A stretch of DNA of 64,000 nt from Photorhabdus namnaonensis (GCF_001684335.1 NZ_LOIC01000072.1:340306-404305), one strand, 5' to 3'. Shown: positions 10,920-21,548, numbered from the stretch's first letter. Numbers and translations are program-made. The notes: generated from the sequence alone by a model not told the origin.

Positions 10920-12664
10920 TGCCCAAATTGCATCCGATGTAGTTGTGAGTAAACACCATTTTGTTGCTCCAGCAAAGAGAGGTGATTACCTCGTTCAACA
11001 ATATGCCCATCTTCAATCACCAGAATTTCATCCGCTTTTTCAATGGTTGAAAGACGATGTGCAATAACCAGCGAGGTTCTGTTTTTCTGCAATTCATCCA
11101 ATGCCGCCTGAATTGCCCGTTCAGATTCCGTATCCAACGCCGAAGTTGCCTCATCAAGAATCAGCACCGGAGAATCACGCAATAAAGCACGCGCGATAGC
11201 AATACGCTGACGCTGACCACCGGAAAGCAATACGCCATTTTCACCGATCATGGTATCAAGGCCATTATCCAACTTCCTGATAAAATCCATTGCGTAAGCC
11301 ATCTCAGCCGCCCTCTCAATCTCTTCACGGCTATATTGGTTTTCACTGGCATAAGCAATATTATTCGCTACCGTGTCATTAAATAAATGCACATTCTGCG
11401 ATACCAGAGCAACCTGTCCACGCAAAGAAGAGAGCGTATATTCCCGTAAATCATGGTCATCAAGCAGAATACTACCTTCATTGACATCATAAAAACGGGT
11501 CAGCAAATTCGCTATTGTGGATTTACCCGAGCCAGAACGCCCAACTAAAGCAACAATTTTACCCGCCGGGATATGCATAGAAATGTTTTGTAGCGCCGGT
11601 AGCTCCTTGGTCGGGTAGCAAAAAGTCACATTACGGAATTCAATATTACCGTCCGCTTTTTTAAGCTCCAATTTGCCATCATCTTTTTCCTGTTCCATAT
11701 CCAGAATAGCAAACAGAGTCTGGCAGGCCGCCATGCCCCGCTGGAATTGCGCATTAACATTCGTCAAAGATTTTAACGGACGCATCAGCGCAATCATTGA
11801 TGAGAATACCACGGTAATTTTACCCGCAGTCAGTGTGTCCATAATCTCCGGAAAACTTGCCGCATAGAGAACAAAAGCCAAAGCAAATGAAGCAATAAGC
11901 TGAATAATCGGATCAGAAATTGAGGAAGCAGAAACCATCTTCATGCCTTGTTGACGCATATGGTTACTGACTTTATTAAAGCGCTCAGTCTCTACTTTCT
12001 GCCCGCCGAAAATGAGCACTTCTTTATGCCCTTTCAACATCTGCTCAGCGCTGGCAGTGACTTGCCCCATACTGTTCTGCATATTTTTACTAATATCACG
12101 AAATCGCTTCGATACCACGCGAATCACTAATGACACGATCGGCGCAATCACAATCAGGATCAGAGATAATTGCCAGCTATAGTAAAACATCAAAACAAAC
12201 AGGCCGATAATGGATGCCCCTTCCCTGACCACAGTAATCAGCGCACTGGAAGAGGAGGAGGCCACCTGTTCAGAATCGTAAGTGATACGGGAAAGCAGAG
12301 TCCCTGTAGATTGCTGATCAAAAAATGATACCGGCATCCCCATCATATGGCTGAACAGATGACGACGCATCTGCATCACCACTTTACCGGAGACCCAAGA
12401 GATACAATAACTTGATACAAACCCGGATAGCCCTCGCATAATCATTAAAGCAATCACAATCAGCGGCATCCATTTCAGTACATCACTGCTTGCTTTGCCG
12501 AAACCTTCATCAAGTAAAGGCTTAAGCAATGAAAGCATTAACGTATCACCGGCAGCATTAAGGATCAGTGCAACCGCAGCAACTACCAGCCCAATCCTAA
12601 ACGGAGAGATAATTGGCCATAGTCGGCGAAACGTCTGCCAGGTAGAAAGGTCTTTATCATTCAT
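10916..12664 (-). CDS. msbA: Lipid A export ABC transporter MsbA
   Basis: Homodimeric ABC exporter that flips lipid A-core across the inner membrane. The start was placed at 12664 ([20 protein letters not shown]), giving 582 aa as in E. coli; the in-frame codons upstream would run toward the comEC end. The six-helix membrane domain comes first, then an ATPase with Walker [10 protein letters not shown] (about residue 376), the signature [16 protein letters not shown], Walker [13 protein letters not shown] and the H-loop IAHRLST. It sits 37 bp after comEC and overlaps lpxK. Confidence 0.97.
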   Translation of the reverse strand: MNDKDLSTWQTFRRLWPIISPFRIGLVVAAVALILNAAGDTLMLSLLKPLLDEGFGKASSDVLKWMPLIVIALMIMRGLSGFVSSYCISWVSGKVVMQMRRHLFSHMMGMPVSFFDQQSTGTLLSRITYDSEQVASSSSSALITVVREGASIIGLFVLMFYYSWQLSLILIVIAPIVSLVIRVVSKRFRDISKNMQNSMGQVTASAEQMLKGHKEVLIFGGQKVETERFNKVSNHMRQQGMKMVSASSISDPIIQLIASFALAFVLYAASFPEIMDTLTAGKITVVFSSMIALMRPLKSLTNVNAQFQRGMAACQTLFAILDMEQEKDDGKLELKKADGNIEFRNVTFCYPTKELPALQNISMHIPAGKIVALVGRSGSGKSTIANLLTRFYDVNEGSILLDDHDLREYTLSSLRGQVALVSQNVHLFNDTVANNIAYASENQYSREEIERAAEMAYAMDFIRKLDNGLDTMIGENGVLLSGGQRQRIAIARALLRDSPVLILDEATSALDTESERAIQAALDELQKNRTSLVIAHRLSTIEKADEILVIEDGHIVERGNHLSLLEQQNGVYSQLHRMQFGQ

Positions 12665-12701
12665 TATTGAGTTACCAACACAAAAGAAATAGCGGGTTAT
12701 T

Positions 12702-15029
12702 CTACTCATGATCACCACGAATACCAAACCACTGATGATACCAACGTGACATAATTTGTTGCCTATAGCTCATCATTTCAACATGATCGCCATAAAAATA
12801 ACCCGTTATCTGCCCGGATACTGCGGTACTACGCCATTCTGCCCCGGCTTTACGATAACGTCGCTGCACCTTAACCGAAGGGAGTCGCCACGGGCTATAA
12901 CGTGCAACAGAGACCAATGCATATTGTGGTGAGACAGTATGAATAAAAGCGGCTGTAGATGACGTATTACTACCATGATGTGGAACTTGCAATATGGTCG
13001 ATTTTAAATTCTCTTTTTCTATTCCCAATAGCTTATATTCCCCTTGTTTTTCCAGATCTCCGGTCAAAAGTAAGCTATGTTTGCCATCATCTACCCGAAT
13101 GACACAGGATTCGTCATTGCCTGCATGTAATGATCTTACCGGCGGCCATAATACACGGAAGCTCAACCCTTGCCAGCGCCACTGTTCACCGCGTATACAT
13201 GGAAGATGTCGCTGATTGATTAAAGAACTTCTCACAGCAATACCAGGATATTTTTGTTGTAAGAATTCCAATCCGCCCGTATGGTCGAGATGATTATGAC
13301 TGATAATAATCTGCTCTGGCGTTAATCGATGCCAACGCAAATAAGGGACAATCACTCTTTCAGCCATACTGCCGGTTTCCCAACGATTACCGGTATCAAA
13401 AATCAGCGCTTTGCCATCTTTTTCAATGATAACCGCAAGCCCATGCCCAACATCCAACATAGAAAATCGCCACAGATATTCTTCGTTGCGCCTCAAATAG
13501 CAGAGCATTATCCCCAAAGCAATAACAATCAGTAACTTATATGATTGCCACCAAGCAAATCGCCAAATAATGACAACAAACCAACCAATAAACGTTATTA
13601 AGAAGGGAAAACGGCCAGTTTCACTCCATGACTGTTGCAAAACTGGCAAAGGAATTAAAGAGAAGGTTACAGAGTAATCGACTAATTGCCATAATAAAGC
13701 ATGAATAAAGGAACAAAAATTGCTTATTAATGCCAGCATAATCAACGGAACAGTAATAAAAGAGATAATTGGCACCGCCCAGAAGTTAGCCAATAAAGCA
13801 GAAAAATTGACGCCATGAAATAATAATAGCTGGAGAGGAATAAGCATCAGCATCATACCCATCTGCATATATAACCCTCGCAACCATATCCATTTCCAAC
13901 CATAACGAAATGGCTCAATCAACGGCGCCCAAAAGAACCAAAACATTAACGCCATCACAGCAAAGAAAGAGAGCCAAAAGCTATCAGAAAGCACAGTCAG
14001 GGGATCAAATAAGAGAATCATTGCGGCTGTCCACAATGCCCACTGCCAAGGGAAACAAAGAATATTTTTATAACGTAAATATAGCCAGAGCGTTAAACCT
14101 AGTAATGCACGAATAGCCGGAATGCCCCAACCCGATAACCAGACATAATTTATTGCCACTATCCAACCAGTAATCAATGGAAATCTGTGCCCTATCCAAT
14201 GCACGGGAAAGAAGAGTTGTAATAATCTTGCCATCCACCAACCAAACATACTGGCAACGGTAATATGCAACCCGGAAATAGCCATAAGGTGAGCCGTACC
14301 TGTTTGTTGCAATAATAAATTATCCTCCTTACTTAACCACTGACGCTCACCGAATGCTAATGCCATCGCAATGCCACTATGCTTCAATTCACGAATATCC
14401 GGCGCAATATGAGTGACCAATCGCTGACGTAAGTTACATTCACCGTCAATTAATTCCGCTTGAATGACTTTCCCTGTTAAAGGTCGGCGGATAGCCAATG
14501 CCCTACGCTGGCTATCATATCCACCTTGATTTAGCTGACTATGAACCGGTCGCAATTTCATTTTCAACAGCCATTCTTGACCAGCACACAGAGATTCGGG
14601 CGAAATATCCCAAGAAGCGGAAACATGCAGTGGCGGAAAAACAACTCTGTTTTCATTCTCAATAATACGCAGGATAACCCTGCCTTTCTCTTCATTATCT
14701 AATGATAAGCTTTCAATAATAACCCGAGATAAATGCACTTTCTCACTAAAATAGGTTATCTGTTCAAGCAGATGATTTCCCTGCCAGCACCCAATAAGAA
14801 ATGCCAGTAATGAAATTGAAACCATCCGGCAAAGACAAAATGGTAAGAATAAACAGAATAACGCCAGTAATAGCAATGCAATAATCTGCCATTTCTGTGG
14901 TAATTCAGGTAAAAAAAGCAAGGGTACAATACCGATAATAATAGCTATTGCAGCCTGATTCACGCTAATGACTGGTATAGGTTGTTTCCAATTTATCGTT
15001 ATCTTATTTATCAAAACTGAAAACCACAT
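12702..15029 (-). CDS. comEC: ComEC/Rec2 family DNA internalisation protein (YcaI)
   Basis: Large inner-membrane channel protein of the natural-transformation family. 775 aa. It has the soluble N-terminal OB-like part, the competence domain with [13 protein letters not shown] and many membrane helices (about 250-500), and a C-terminal metallo-beta-lactamase-like domain with [17 protein letters not shown] and [10 protein letters not shown]. Position next to msbA is as in E. coli ycaI. Whether the organism takes up DNA cannot be told from this gene. The start was taken as the first in-frame codon; an ATG about 90 bases further in is also possible. Confidence 0.9.
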   Translation of the reverse strand: MWFSVLINKITINWKQPIPVISVNQAAIAIIIGIVPLLFLPELPQKWQIIALLLLALFCLFLPFCLCRMVSISLLAFLIGCWQGNHLLEQITYFSEKVHLSRVIIESLSLDNEEKGRVILRIIENENRVVFPPLHVSASWDISPESLCAGQEWLLKMKLRPVHSQLNQGGYDSQRRALAIRRPLTGKVIQAELIDGECNLRQRLVTHIAPDIRELKHSGIAMALAFGERQWLSKEDNLLLQQTGTAHLMAISGLHITVASMFGWWMARLLQLFFPVHWIGHRFPLITGWIVAINYVWLSGWGIPAIRALLGLTLWLYLRYKNILCFPWQWALWTAAMILLFDPLTVLSDSFWLSFFAVMALMFWFFWAPLIEPFRYGWKWIWLRGLYMQMGMMLMLIPLQLLLFHGVNFSALLANFWAVPIISFITVPLIMLALISNFCSFIHALLWQLVDYSVTFSLIPLPVLQQSWSETGRFPFLITFIGWFVVIIWRFAWWQSYKLLIVIALGIMLCYLRRNEEYLWRFSMLDVGHGLAVIIEKDGKALIFDTGNRWETGSMAERVIVPYLRWHRLTPEQIIISHNHLDHTGGLEFLQQKYPGIAVRSSLINQRHLPCIRGEQWRWQGLSFRVLWPPVRSLHAGNDESCVIRVDDGKHSLLLTGDLEKQGEYKLLGIEKENLKSTILQVPHHGSNTSSTAAFIHTVSPQYALVSVARYSPWRLPSVKVQRRYRKAGAEWRSTAVSGQITGYFYGDHVEMMSYRQQIMSRWYHQWFGIRGDHE

Positions 15030-15734
15030 CCTTATTCATCCTTACCCTTTTATTTTCCCAACAGAGTATTCTTTATTTTTTACCATACAGCCAGAAGCAC
15101 AAGAAAAATTATCAAACACCTTCGCAGATTAATTCCAGGCTAACAATGTTTTCAAAAATATATGCGAACAGCTTCGCAAATACAGAAATTTCCACCTGAC
15201 AATTACCTACCAAATGTTATATTGATAGCAAATGCAACATTGCAATACTGATATCAAATAAAATATTTCGTAAGGTTTCGTCCGCATTCCCATTACAGAC
15301 ATAAATAAACATTCCAAGCCATTAGAAACTCACGATAAGTTACATTATTCACTTATTATTATAATTAAATATCAAGTTCATTTTTGAAATTATTAACCAA
15401 GCCTATATACCCTATGGATTTCAAGATGCATCGCGGCGGCAAGGGAACGAATCCCCGGGAGCATAGGTAACTATGTGACCGGGGTGAGCGAGCGCAGCCA
15501 ACAAAGAGGCAACTTGAAAGATGACGGGTATAAAACAATGAAAATCACTATTACCAGACATTACCTCAGCTATTGAACACTCAATTAATGAAACTACTTA
15601 AATGATTGTTCACTTCTTGTTTTGTGATTAAGGTCGCATTGATTAAATTTAAATAATATTAAATTAATATTTCCATTCTGTTTTTATATGGAAAACAATC
15701 AAAAAATCATGTTAAATACAATAAGGTGGTTTTT
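15030..15734. other. AT-rich intergenic region with one ERIC element
   Basis: About 700 bp between comEC and the oxygenase gene, which are divergent. Apart from the ERIC at 15406-15532 it is AT-rich. It probably carries the promoters of both genes. No credible ORF or RNA gene seen. Confidence 0.5.
15406..15532. repeat. ERIC element (copy 1)
   Basis: 127-bp imperfect palindrome starting TATACCCTATGG and ending GACGGGTATA. The core has GAATCCCCGGGAGCATAGG and TGTGACCGGGGTGAGCGAGC, matching the classic enterobacterial repetitive intergenic consensus. It is in the opposite orientation to the copies at 19389 and 44497. Confidence 0.93.
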
Positions 15735-16547
15735 ATGAAAAACAAAATAATTGTATCTGACTCTCTGCAAGAATATCATCTTACTAAATTATTTAATGAT
15801 GAAGTGTTAGCAATCCATATAAAGAAATATGTTGATAGCTCTCTTGCAAACAAGCTCTCGGATTTTTTCCTCTCCCACGAAAATCTAGAATGTCATCCTC
15901 ATGATTTGAAAAAAGGAGATGAAGTTGTTTTAGTTGATTACGGTGTTGATAGAATTGGTCCATCTTACAATACAACTTTTGGTAAATCCAAAGATAGCGA
16001 TAGCTATAAAAAATACTTTGAAAATGCGTTACCCGCCATCAGAAACGTCAGAAATTTCTGTGCGCCAATGTTAGCCCCTTTCGATAAATTTCGTTTAGAA
16101 TTGGATGAAATATGGTACGCCGGGGCCAGTATTGCCAACTTTGAAGGTAAAAAGATGCATGCAGGTATTGCCAGAGTGATGAACAGGCCAGAACGCTCTT
16201 TTATGGTTGAAAAGCAACCTCATTTTGATGGCCTTCAACAACAATCGGTCAATTTGTTGGGGCAATTCTCAGTGAATATCTATATAAGCATGCCTGCAAC
16301 TGGAGGAGAGCTAGAGCTGTGGGATGTTCCTGAAATCCCCATTACTGAGTTAATAGAAGATAATGCAGAAAATGATTGGCGAGGTACGCTTCCGCCATCC
16401 GTCCTTATTAAACCAGAACAAGGAGATTTGATCATAATAAACACCAGAAAACCCCATGCTATTCGTAGTTTTCCCGAGGGGTGCAGAATATCATTACAAA
16501 GCTTCATTGGATTATCACTAAATAAACATCTTATGTTATGGAATTAA
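15735..16547 (+). CDS. Putative 2OG-Fe(II)-dependent oxygenase
   Basis: 270-aa protein of no recognised named family, with an iron/2-oxoglutarate dioxygenase pattern: H163-x-D165 in QPHFDG, distal H241 in KPHAIRSF, and R251 ten residues later (GCRISLQSF) as likely 2OG ligand. The surrounding VNIYISMPATGGELELWD fits the double-stranded beta-helix fold of prolyl-4-hydroxylase-like enzymes. The start is the ATG at 15735 with AAGGTGG 7 nt upstream. The next gene, 4 bp away, is a LysE-type exporter, so the pair may make and export a hydroxylated amino acid or small peptide. The substrate is not known. Confidence 0.72.
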   Translation: MKNKIIVSDSLQEYHLTKLFNDEVLAIHIKKYVDSSLANKLSDFFLSHENLECHPHDLKKGDEVVLVDYGVDRIGPSYNTTFGKSKDSDSYKKYFENALPAIRNVRNFCAPMLAPFDKFRLELDEIWYAGASIANFEGKKMHAGIARVMNRPERSFMVEKQPHFDGLQQQSVNLLGQFSVNIYISMPATGGELELWDVPEIPITELIEDNAENDWRGTLPPSVLIKPEQGDLIIINTRKPHAIRSFPEGCRISLQSFIGLSLNKHLMLWN

Positions 16548-16551
16548 TTAT

Positions 16552-17187
16552 ATGGTTGATGTAATCAGTACATTAGGAACATTTTTTCTTTTAGGATTGG
16601 GAGCTGCGGCTCCCGTTGGCCCTATAAATATCGAAATTATGCGTAGACACTTGAATATCAGTTGTCTTCACGCAGTGGTTTTTGGTTTAGGCGCCTGTTT
16701 TGCCGATATAATTTATTTGTTACTCTTAGGTTTTGGTATATTGCAATTGTTTTCCAATACTATTTTCATGCCTATTTTGGGTTTTTTAGGGGCATTAATG
16801 GTCATTTGGTTTGGTATTACCAGCTTCATAAATAAGAAAAATGAGGAAAATATCAATATCATCTCCAAACCCTATCATAGGCAATTTTTTGATGGTGTAT
16901 TGTTAACACTATTAAATCCATACAATGTTATTTTTTGGCTGTCTGTCAGTGCACAACTCAACAACATTGCATCAAGTAAATATAGTTTAGCTATTGGCGC
17001 AACAGGAACAATTATTGGCGTTATTGTTTGGGTTGCCTTTATTAATACTGTGATATTCTTCTCCAGGAAAATGCTCAGTCACCGTGTTATCAAGTTTATT
17101 AATTACACCAGCGGTGTGGTTCTCATTATGCTTGGAATCTATTTCTTTTCATATTCAATAACATTATTTAATCTGAAATTTTCTTAA
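16552..17187 (+). CDS. LysE/RhtB-family amino-acid exporter
   Basis: 211-aa inner-membrane protein with about six hydrophobic helices. The family hallmark is APVGPINIEIMRR near residues 20-32 in the first helix, and NPYNVIFWLSV follows the middle loop (about 120-130). These proteins expel amino acids or their derivatives. It is 4 bp behind the oxygenase gene and surely co-transcribed with it. No hairpin was seen between its stop and the convergent hepT remnant 35 bp away. Confidence 0.85.
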   Translation: MVDVISTLGTFFLLGLGAAAPVGPINIEIMRRHLNISCLHAVVFGLGACFADIIYLLLLGFGILQLFSNTIFMPILGFLGALMVIWFGITSFINKKNEENINIISKPYHRQFFDGVLLTLLNPYNVIFWLSVSAQLNNIASSKYSLAIGATGTIIGVIVWVAFINTVIFFSRKMLSHRVIKFINYTSGVVLIMLGIYFFSYSITLFNLKFS

Positions 17188-17222
17188 GTCAGGAAATGCT
17201 ATGCCTGAGGGTCCAATAACGT

Positions 17223-17599
17223 TTAGTCAAACGAAATTTTGTGGGAATCCTTAGGCATTAATTCTAGAATTTGCTGATAAAGCCCCGGTAGAGCACTGTG
17301 GATCGTTTTCCAGACAATCTCAAGATCCACCTTGAAGTAGCCATGAGCCAAAGCGTTACGCATCTGGTAAGCAAACGACAATGGCAATTCAGGGTTAGCA
17401 ATGGCGAAATCGGGATAATGTTTCCCAATGTTGTTACTGGCCTCGCCGATGATCTCGAAGTTGCGAATCACGGCATCCTGCACCAACCAGTTGTTAAGGA
17501 ACGCCATTCGTCCATGTCTTCCGTATAGCTGTCGATACGCTTGATGGCTTCGAGGATGTGCGCCAGATAGTCGACAAGGCGCTGCTGATCACGGCTCAT
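17223..17599 (-). pseudogene. hepT: HepT-like (HEPN) toxin, frameshifted
   Basis: The gene begins at 17599 with an ATGA overlap on mntA: MSRDQQRLVDYLAHILEAI followed by KRIDSYTEDMDE. The frame then runs on as WRSLTT instead of the family's continuation. The rest (AFLNNWLVQDAVIRN onward, to the stop at 17223) lies in the +1 frame from 17507. One missing A in GAATGG would restore it. The catalytic RX4HXY motif, RNALAHGY, is intact in the second part (its residues 50-57). HepT is an RNase toxin silenced by MntA AMPylation. As read, the toxin is broken, unless the frameshift is programmed or a sequencing error. Confidence 0.82.
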
Positions 17600-17886
17600 A
17601 CAGGCACCGCCTCGGCAAGAACAACAGCCCTGAATTTCTCTGGTAGTGCCTTCGGGGTCAGCACATCCACTGGCACACCGAGCAGTTGCAACAACTCGTG
17701 CCGGATAGCGCCAATGTCAAAAAGAGTGGTTTCCGGCGTCGGGTCAATCAGGATGTCCAAGTCACTGTCCTCAGTGTCATCACCGTGTATAACAGACCCG
17801 AAAACACGGGCATTACGGGCTCGATGAGACTCCACTACGCGACGGATGGCCTCCCGATTAGCAGCTAAGGCTATTGATGGTTTCAT
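17596..17886 (-). CDS. mntA: MntA-like nucleotidyltransferase antitoxin
   Basis: 96-aa minimal nucleotidyltransferase, antitoxin of HEPN/MNT modules; the family AMPylates the tyrosine in the HepT RX4HXY motif. The active-site pattern GSX10DXD is complete: G30-S31 to D42-L43-D44 (GSVIHGDDTEDSDLD). Start set at 17886 (MKPSIALAANREAIRR); the open frame extends upstream without family similarity. Its stop overlaps the hepT start. Its GC content looks higher than the surrounding island, which suggests independent acquisition. Confidence 0.88.
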   Translation of the reverse strand: MKPSIALAANREAIRRVVESHRARNARVFGSVIHGDDTEDSDLDILIDPTPETTLFDIGAIRHELLQLLGVPVDVLTPKALPEKFRAVVLAEAVPV

Positions 17887-17995
17887 GCCATTAACTCCAC
17901 AACAAAATCTGGTTTCATAATATGGGGGTACTAAGGGGAAAGCAATACTAAGGCCCGCTTTCCATCCGTAATGTCGGTACCAAGTACCAGGCTGG

Positions 17996-18253
17996 TTATT
18001 CTTTAAAACCCAGTTTACCATTTCTGGCTCGCCATTCTTTTACTACTTTAAGCACACCTTCTGGGCTATCTTCAATGCCATCTTCAGGATAATACAATAA
18101 ATCTGTACCTCCAGGATATTCTGAGACTCTCACAATATTGTTTACGATTGCATAGTGCTCTGCCTCAGAAGAATATTTCCCCTCGAAGATCATGCTAATT
18201 AATTCTAAAAACTCCGTTTCAGTATATTCTTCTAACTTACTTTTTAATTCCAT
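17996..18253 (-). CDS. Colicin E/pyocin-type DNase immunity protein
   Basis: 85-aa acidic protein of the Im2/Im7/Im8/Im9 family that neutralises HNH-nuclease bacteriocins. Start at 18253 (MELKSKLEEYTETEFLELI). The family-defining helix III motif is present as YPGGTDLLYYP, with D51, Y54 and Y55 as in Im9, and the C-terminus VVKEWRARNGKLGFK also matches. It begins 1 bp after the stop of the bacteriocin remnant (TAGGATG). It appears intact, while the nuclease gene does not. Confidence 0.93.
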   Translation of the reverse strand: MELKSKLEEYTETEFLELISMIFEGKYSSEAEHYAIVNNIVRVSEYPGGTDLLYYPEDGIEDSPEGVLKVVKEWRARNGKLGFKE

Positions 18254-18254
18254 C

Positions 18255-19118
18255 CTATTTTTCCTCTTTATTAGAATGAATTTCAATATGTCGCTTCGGA
18301 GTGATTACTCGCAGATTATCGAGTCCATAAACAGAGCCATCATCTTTAATAAACTGAACATGATGTATTTCATATTTTTGTCTACTACCTACTTGCTCTA
18401 ACTTTGGTGAATAAGGAGACAAACCGTTTTTCATATCTTCTTGATTGGTTCTTTTAAGTTACTTAGACAACTCAGGATCATTACCAACCTCTTTCCAAAA
18501 CGCCCTTCTGAAATCATCGAAGTTATTAAATGTCCTTCCTCGCAACTTATCCGCTATCTGACTGGGAATCGATGCGCCCATATCTTGTCCTGCAAGATTT
18601 AACCAGTTACCTTCAACTTTTTGTCCTCGACCAGTGACCACTCCCGGTTGATTTCGAGGGGTATTAAACATCACATAGATCGGTTTAATACCTAAATTGG
18701 CTGGAAATACCAGAATATAATCACGGAAATCCTTCTCTTCTGGTATGGGCAGCGATTCAATATCGCTACCCATTTTATCTGGAATCGGTAATACCGTTAT
18801 CTGAGACGGAATAAACGGCTGTTCCTCATTCCCGGTATGCGGTGGAACCTTGAATTCCTATTCGTTTGGTGTCCATAGAATCGTTGACCGATTTTCTCCC
18901 GGTTCCCAGAACTCGTAATTACCGGTGGCCGGATTTAGTTTCATCATACGAACCGGCACTTTATCCAAGCCACTTTCCGGGCTGACGTGATACCCTTCAA
19001 CTGTCATCCTGCCGCTTTTTTCATCTCTTATCCAGAGAAAACGAATACGGGTCGACGCTTTACCAAACTGTTCTGCAATTTCACTAAGATAATGAAGTTG
19101 ATTGATGCTGGTAATTCC
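18255..19118 (-). pseudogene. S-type pyocin / colicin-E-like HNH nuclease, truncated with two in-frame stops
   Basis: One reading frame is open from 19118 to 18255 except for TAG at 18858-18860 and TAA at 18459-18461. The N-terminal part resembles the Pyocin_S domain (VEGYHVSPESGLDKVPVRMM, GNYEFWEPGE). The C-terminal part is a colicin E9-type DNase: [38 protein letters not shown], then past the TAA SPYSPKLEQVGSRQKYEIHH and LRVITPKRHIEIH, so the HNH residues survive. Both stops could come from Gln codons by single C-to-T changes. The receptor-binding and translocation N-terminus is missing. The gene is likely inactive. Confidence 0.88.
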
Positions 19119-19307
19119 TCATGTTTTATAACACTTTTGACACATTTTTTTATCAAAAGCGAATATCACGCATAAATTTGAAACCAATGACGATATTGAT
19201 TTTGCATGCAAGTGATTTCTGGGGACACAACGTCAAATTGACAGGATTATAGGGTAGGTTTTCTCAGTATAAAAATCAGCTCTTTTTATATGGGCCTTAA
19301 TTAGATA

Positions 19308-19335
19308 AAAGTGCCGACCAAAAGGCCAGCACTTT
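19308..19335 (-). terminator. Probable Rho-independent terminator downstream of ihfB
   Basis: AAAGTGCTGGCC-TTTT-GGTCGGCACTTT hairpin with a 12-bp stem including G-U pairs; on the minus strand it is followed by TTATC. It lies beyond the ERIC, about 190 nt after the ihfB stop. The other bases of the 19119-19388 gap show no gene. Confidence 0.6.
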
Positions 19336-19388
19336 ATTATTGACCTAAAACAGCGCCGAAACTCTGTTTAGAATAAGCAATAACTTGT

Positions 19389-19515
19389 TATACCCGTCAT
19401 CTTTCAAGCTGCCTCTTTGTTGGCTGCGCTCACTCACCCCGGTCACATAGTTACCTATGCTCCCGGGGATTCGCTCCCTTGCCGTCGTGATGCAACTTGG
19501 AATCCATAGGGTATA
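19389..19515. repeat. ERIC element (copy 2)
   Basis: 127 bp, TATACCCGTCATC to CATAGGGTATA, inverted relative to copy 1. It sits 9 bp after the ihfB stop codon, so it would be in the ihfB 3' transcript and can fold into a long hairpin there. Confidence 0.93.
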
Positions 19516-19524
19516 TCTTCAAAC

Positions 19525-19809
19525 TTAATCGTAAATATTCACGCGATCACGCAACTCTTTGCCAGGTTTAAAATGGGGAACGTATTTACCTTCCAGTTCC
19601 ACTTTATCACCGGTTTTAGGGTTACGGCCTACGCGCGGAGCACGGTAGTGAAGAGAAAAACTGCCGAATCCGCGCACTTCTATACGTTCACCATCCGCCA
19701 ATGTTATTGCCATATGGTCGAGTATTTCTTTCACTGCATCTTCAACGGTTTTGGCCGAAATATGAGATTGCTGGCCAGCAAGTCTTTCAATTAATTCAGA
19801 CTTGGTCAT
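19525..19809 (-). CDS. ihfB: Integration host factor beta subunit
   Basis: 94-aa HU/IHF-family DNA-bending protein; pairs with IhfA for nucleoid structure, recombination and transcription. It starts [20 protein letters not shown], with [20 protein letters not shown] as the DNA-binding arm and its intercalating proline. It follows rpsA by 65 bp, the standard cmk-rpsA-ihfB arrangement. Confidence 0.97.
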   Translation of the reverse strand: MTKSELIERLAGQQSHISAKTVEDAVKEILDHMAITLADGERIEVRGFGSFSLHYRAPRVGRNPKTGDKVELEGKYVPHFKPGKELRDRVNIYD

Positions 19810-19835
19810 GAGTACCTCCCTAAACTACCGCACCT

Positions 19836-19857
19836 GGATAACACTTACGTGTTATCC
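19836..19857 (-). terminator. Intercistronic hairpin between rpsA and ihfB
   Basis: Perfect 9-bp stem with 4-nt loop (GGATAACAC-TTAC-GTGTTATCC). No T-run follows, so it may act as an attenuator or 3'-end stabiliser for the abundant rpsA mRNA rather than a full stop. Confidence 0.5.
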
Positions 19858-19874
19858 ACCGTTATTCACTTGAA

Positions 19875-21548
19875 TTATTCGCCTTTCGCTGCTTTGAAAG
19901 CTTCAGCCATTGCATTGTTTGCAAAGTTTGCGTCTTCTTGTTTGTTCACAGAAGCGATAGCGTCTTTTTCGTCAGCTTCGTCTTTCGCGCGAACAGACAG
20001 GTTGATAACGCGGTTTTTGCGATCAACACCAGTATATTTAGCTTCAACTGCATCACCTACGTTCAGAACCAGCGTTGCATCTTCAACACGGTCACGAGAA
20101 GCTTCTGATGCACGCAGGTAGCCTTCAACGCCGTCAGCCAATTCTACTGTCGCACCTTTAGCATCAACTGCGGTAACTTTACCAGTGACAATAGCACCTT
20201 TCTTGTTCACAGACAGGTAGTTATTGAATGGATCTTCCGCTAGTTGTTTGATGCCCAGAGAGATACGCTCACGCTCCGCATCTACTTGCAGAACAACAGC
20301 CGCGATTTCATCGCCTTTTTTGTATTCACGAACTGCTTCTTCTCCAGCAACATTCCAGGAGATGTCAGACAGGTGAACCAGGCCATCAATGCCGCCATCC
20401 AGACCAATGAAGATACCGAAGTCAGTAATAGACTTGATCTTACCTTCAACACGGTCATTTTTGTTGTGAGTTTCAGCAAACAGCTGCCACGGGTTAGCTT
20501 TACACTGTTTCAGACCCAGGGAGATACGACGACGTTCTTCGTCGATATCTAGAACCATAACTTCCACAACGTCACCAACGTTAACCACTTTGGATGGGTG
20601 GATGTTTTTGTTGGTCCAGTCCATTTCTGAAACGTGTACCAGACCTTCAACGCCTTCTTCGATTTCTACGAAGCAGCCGTAATCAGTCAGGTTAGTTACG
20701 CGGCCAGTCAGTTTAGTGCTTTCTGGATAACGCTTAGCGATTGCTACCCAAGGATCTTCGCCCAGTTGTTTCAGGCCCAAAGATACGCGGGTACGCTCAC
20801 GGTCAAATTTCAGTACTTTAACTGCGATTTCATCGCCCACATTGACGATTTCACTTGGATGCTTAACGCGTTTCCAAGCCATATCAGTAATGTGCAGCAA
20901 GCCATCAACGCCGCCCAAATCAACAAATGCGCCGTAGTCAGTGAGGTTCTTAACGATACCTTTAACTTCCATACCTTCTTGCAGGTTTTCCAACAGTTGG
21001 TCACGTTCCGCACTGTTTTCAGATTCGATAACAGCACGACGAGAAACCACGACATTGTTGCGTTTCTGATCCAGTTTGATGACTTTAAACTCAAGCTCTT
21101 TACCTTCCAGGTGAGTTGTATCACGAACTGGACGAACATCAACCAGAGAACCAGGCAGGAATGCACGGATACCGTTCAGTTCAACAGTAAAGCCGCCTTT
21201 CACTTTGCCGTTGATGATGCCGGTAACAGTTTCTGCATCTTCGTAAGCTTTTTCCAGCATCAGCCACGCTTCATGGCGTTTTGCTTTCTCACGAGACAGA
21301 ACAGTTTCACCGAAACCATCTTCAACAGCGTCTAGAGCAACATCAATTTCATCACCAACCTGGATTTCCAGCTCACCCTGAACATTTTTAAACTGTTCTA
21401 CAGGAATAGCGGATTCTGATTTCAGACCTGCATCAACCAATACAACGTCTTTATCAATAGCAACAACGATGCCGCGAACGATAGCACCTGGACGAGTTTC
21501 AATAGATTGCAGGGATTCTTCAAAGAGTTGAGCAAAAGATTCTGTCAT
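19875..21548 (-). CDS. rpsA: 30S ribosomal protein S1
   Basis: Single-strand RNA-binding protein of the 30S subunit, required for initiation on most mRNAs. The start at 21548 ([20 protein letters not shown]) gives 557 aa, equal to E. coli S1; the five codons upstream in frame are not part of the family. Six S1 repeats are visible, including [39 protein letters not shown] and [20 protein letters not shown]. Lies between cmk and ihfB. Confidence 0.98.
   Translation of the reverse strand: MTESFAQLFEESLQSIETRPGAIVRGIVVAIDKDVVLVDAGLKSESAIPVEQFKNVQGELEIQVGDEIDVALDAVEDGFGETVLSREKAKRHEAWLMLEKAYEDAETVTGIINGKVKGGFTVELNGIRAFLPGSLVDVRPVRDTTHLEGKELEFKVIKLDQKRNNVVVSRRAVIESENSAERDQLLENLQEGMEVKGIVKNLTDYGAFVDLGGVDGLLHITDMAWKRVKHPSEIVNVGDEIAVKVLKFDRERTRVSLGLKQLGEDPWVAIAKRYPESTKLTGRVTNLTDYGCFVEIEEGVEGLVHVSEMDWTNKNIHPSKVVNVGDVVEVMVLDIDEERRRISLGLKQCKANPWQLFAETHNKNDRVEGKIKSITDFGIFIGLDGGIDGLVHLSDISWNVAGEEAVREYKKGDEIAAVVLQVDAERERISLGIKQLAEDPFNNYLSVNKKGAIVTGKVTAVDAKGATVELADGVEGYLRASEASRDRVEDATLVLNVGDAVEAKYTGVDRKNRVINLSVRAKDEADEKDAIASVNKQEDANFANNAMAEAFKAAKGE

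Noticed and set aside
20634-21335. 233-aa open frame on the + strand
   Set aside because: Lies wholly antisense to rpsA and shows composition typical of a shadow of a highly expressed gene; no ribosome site or family.
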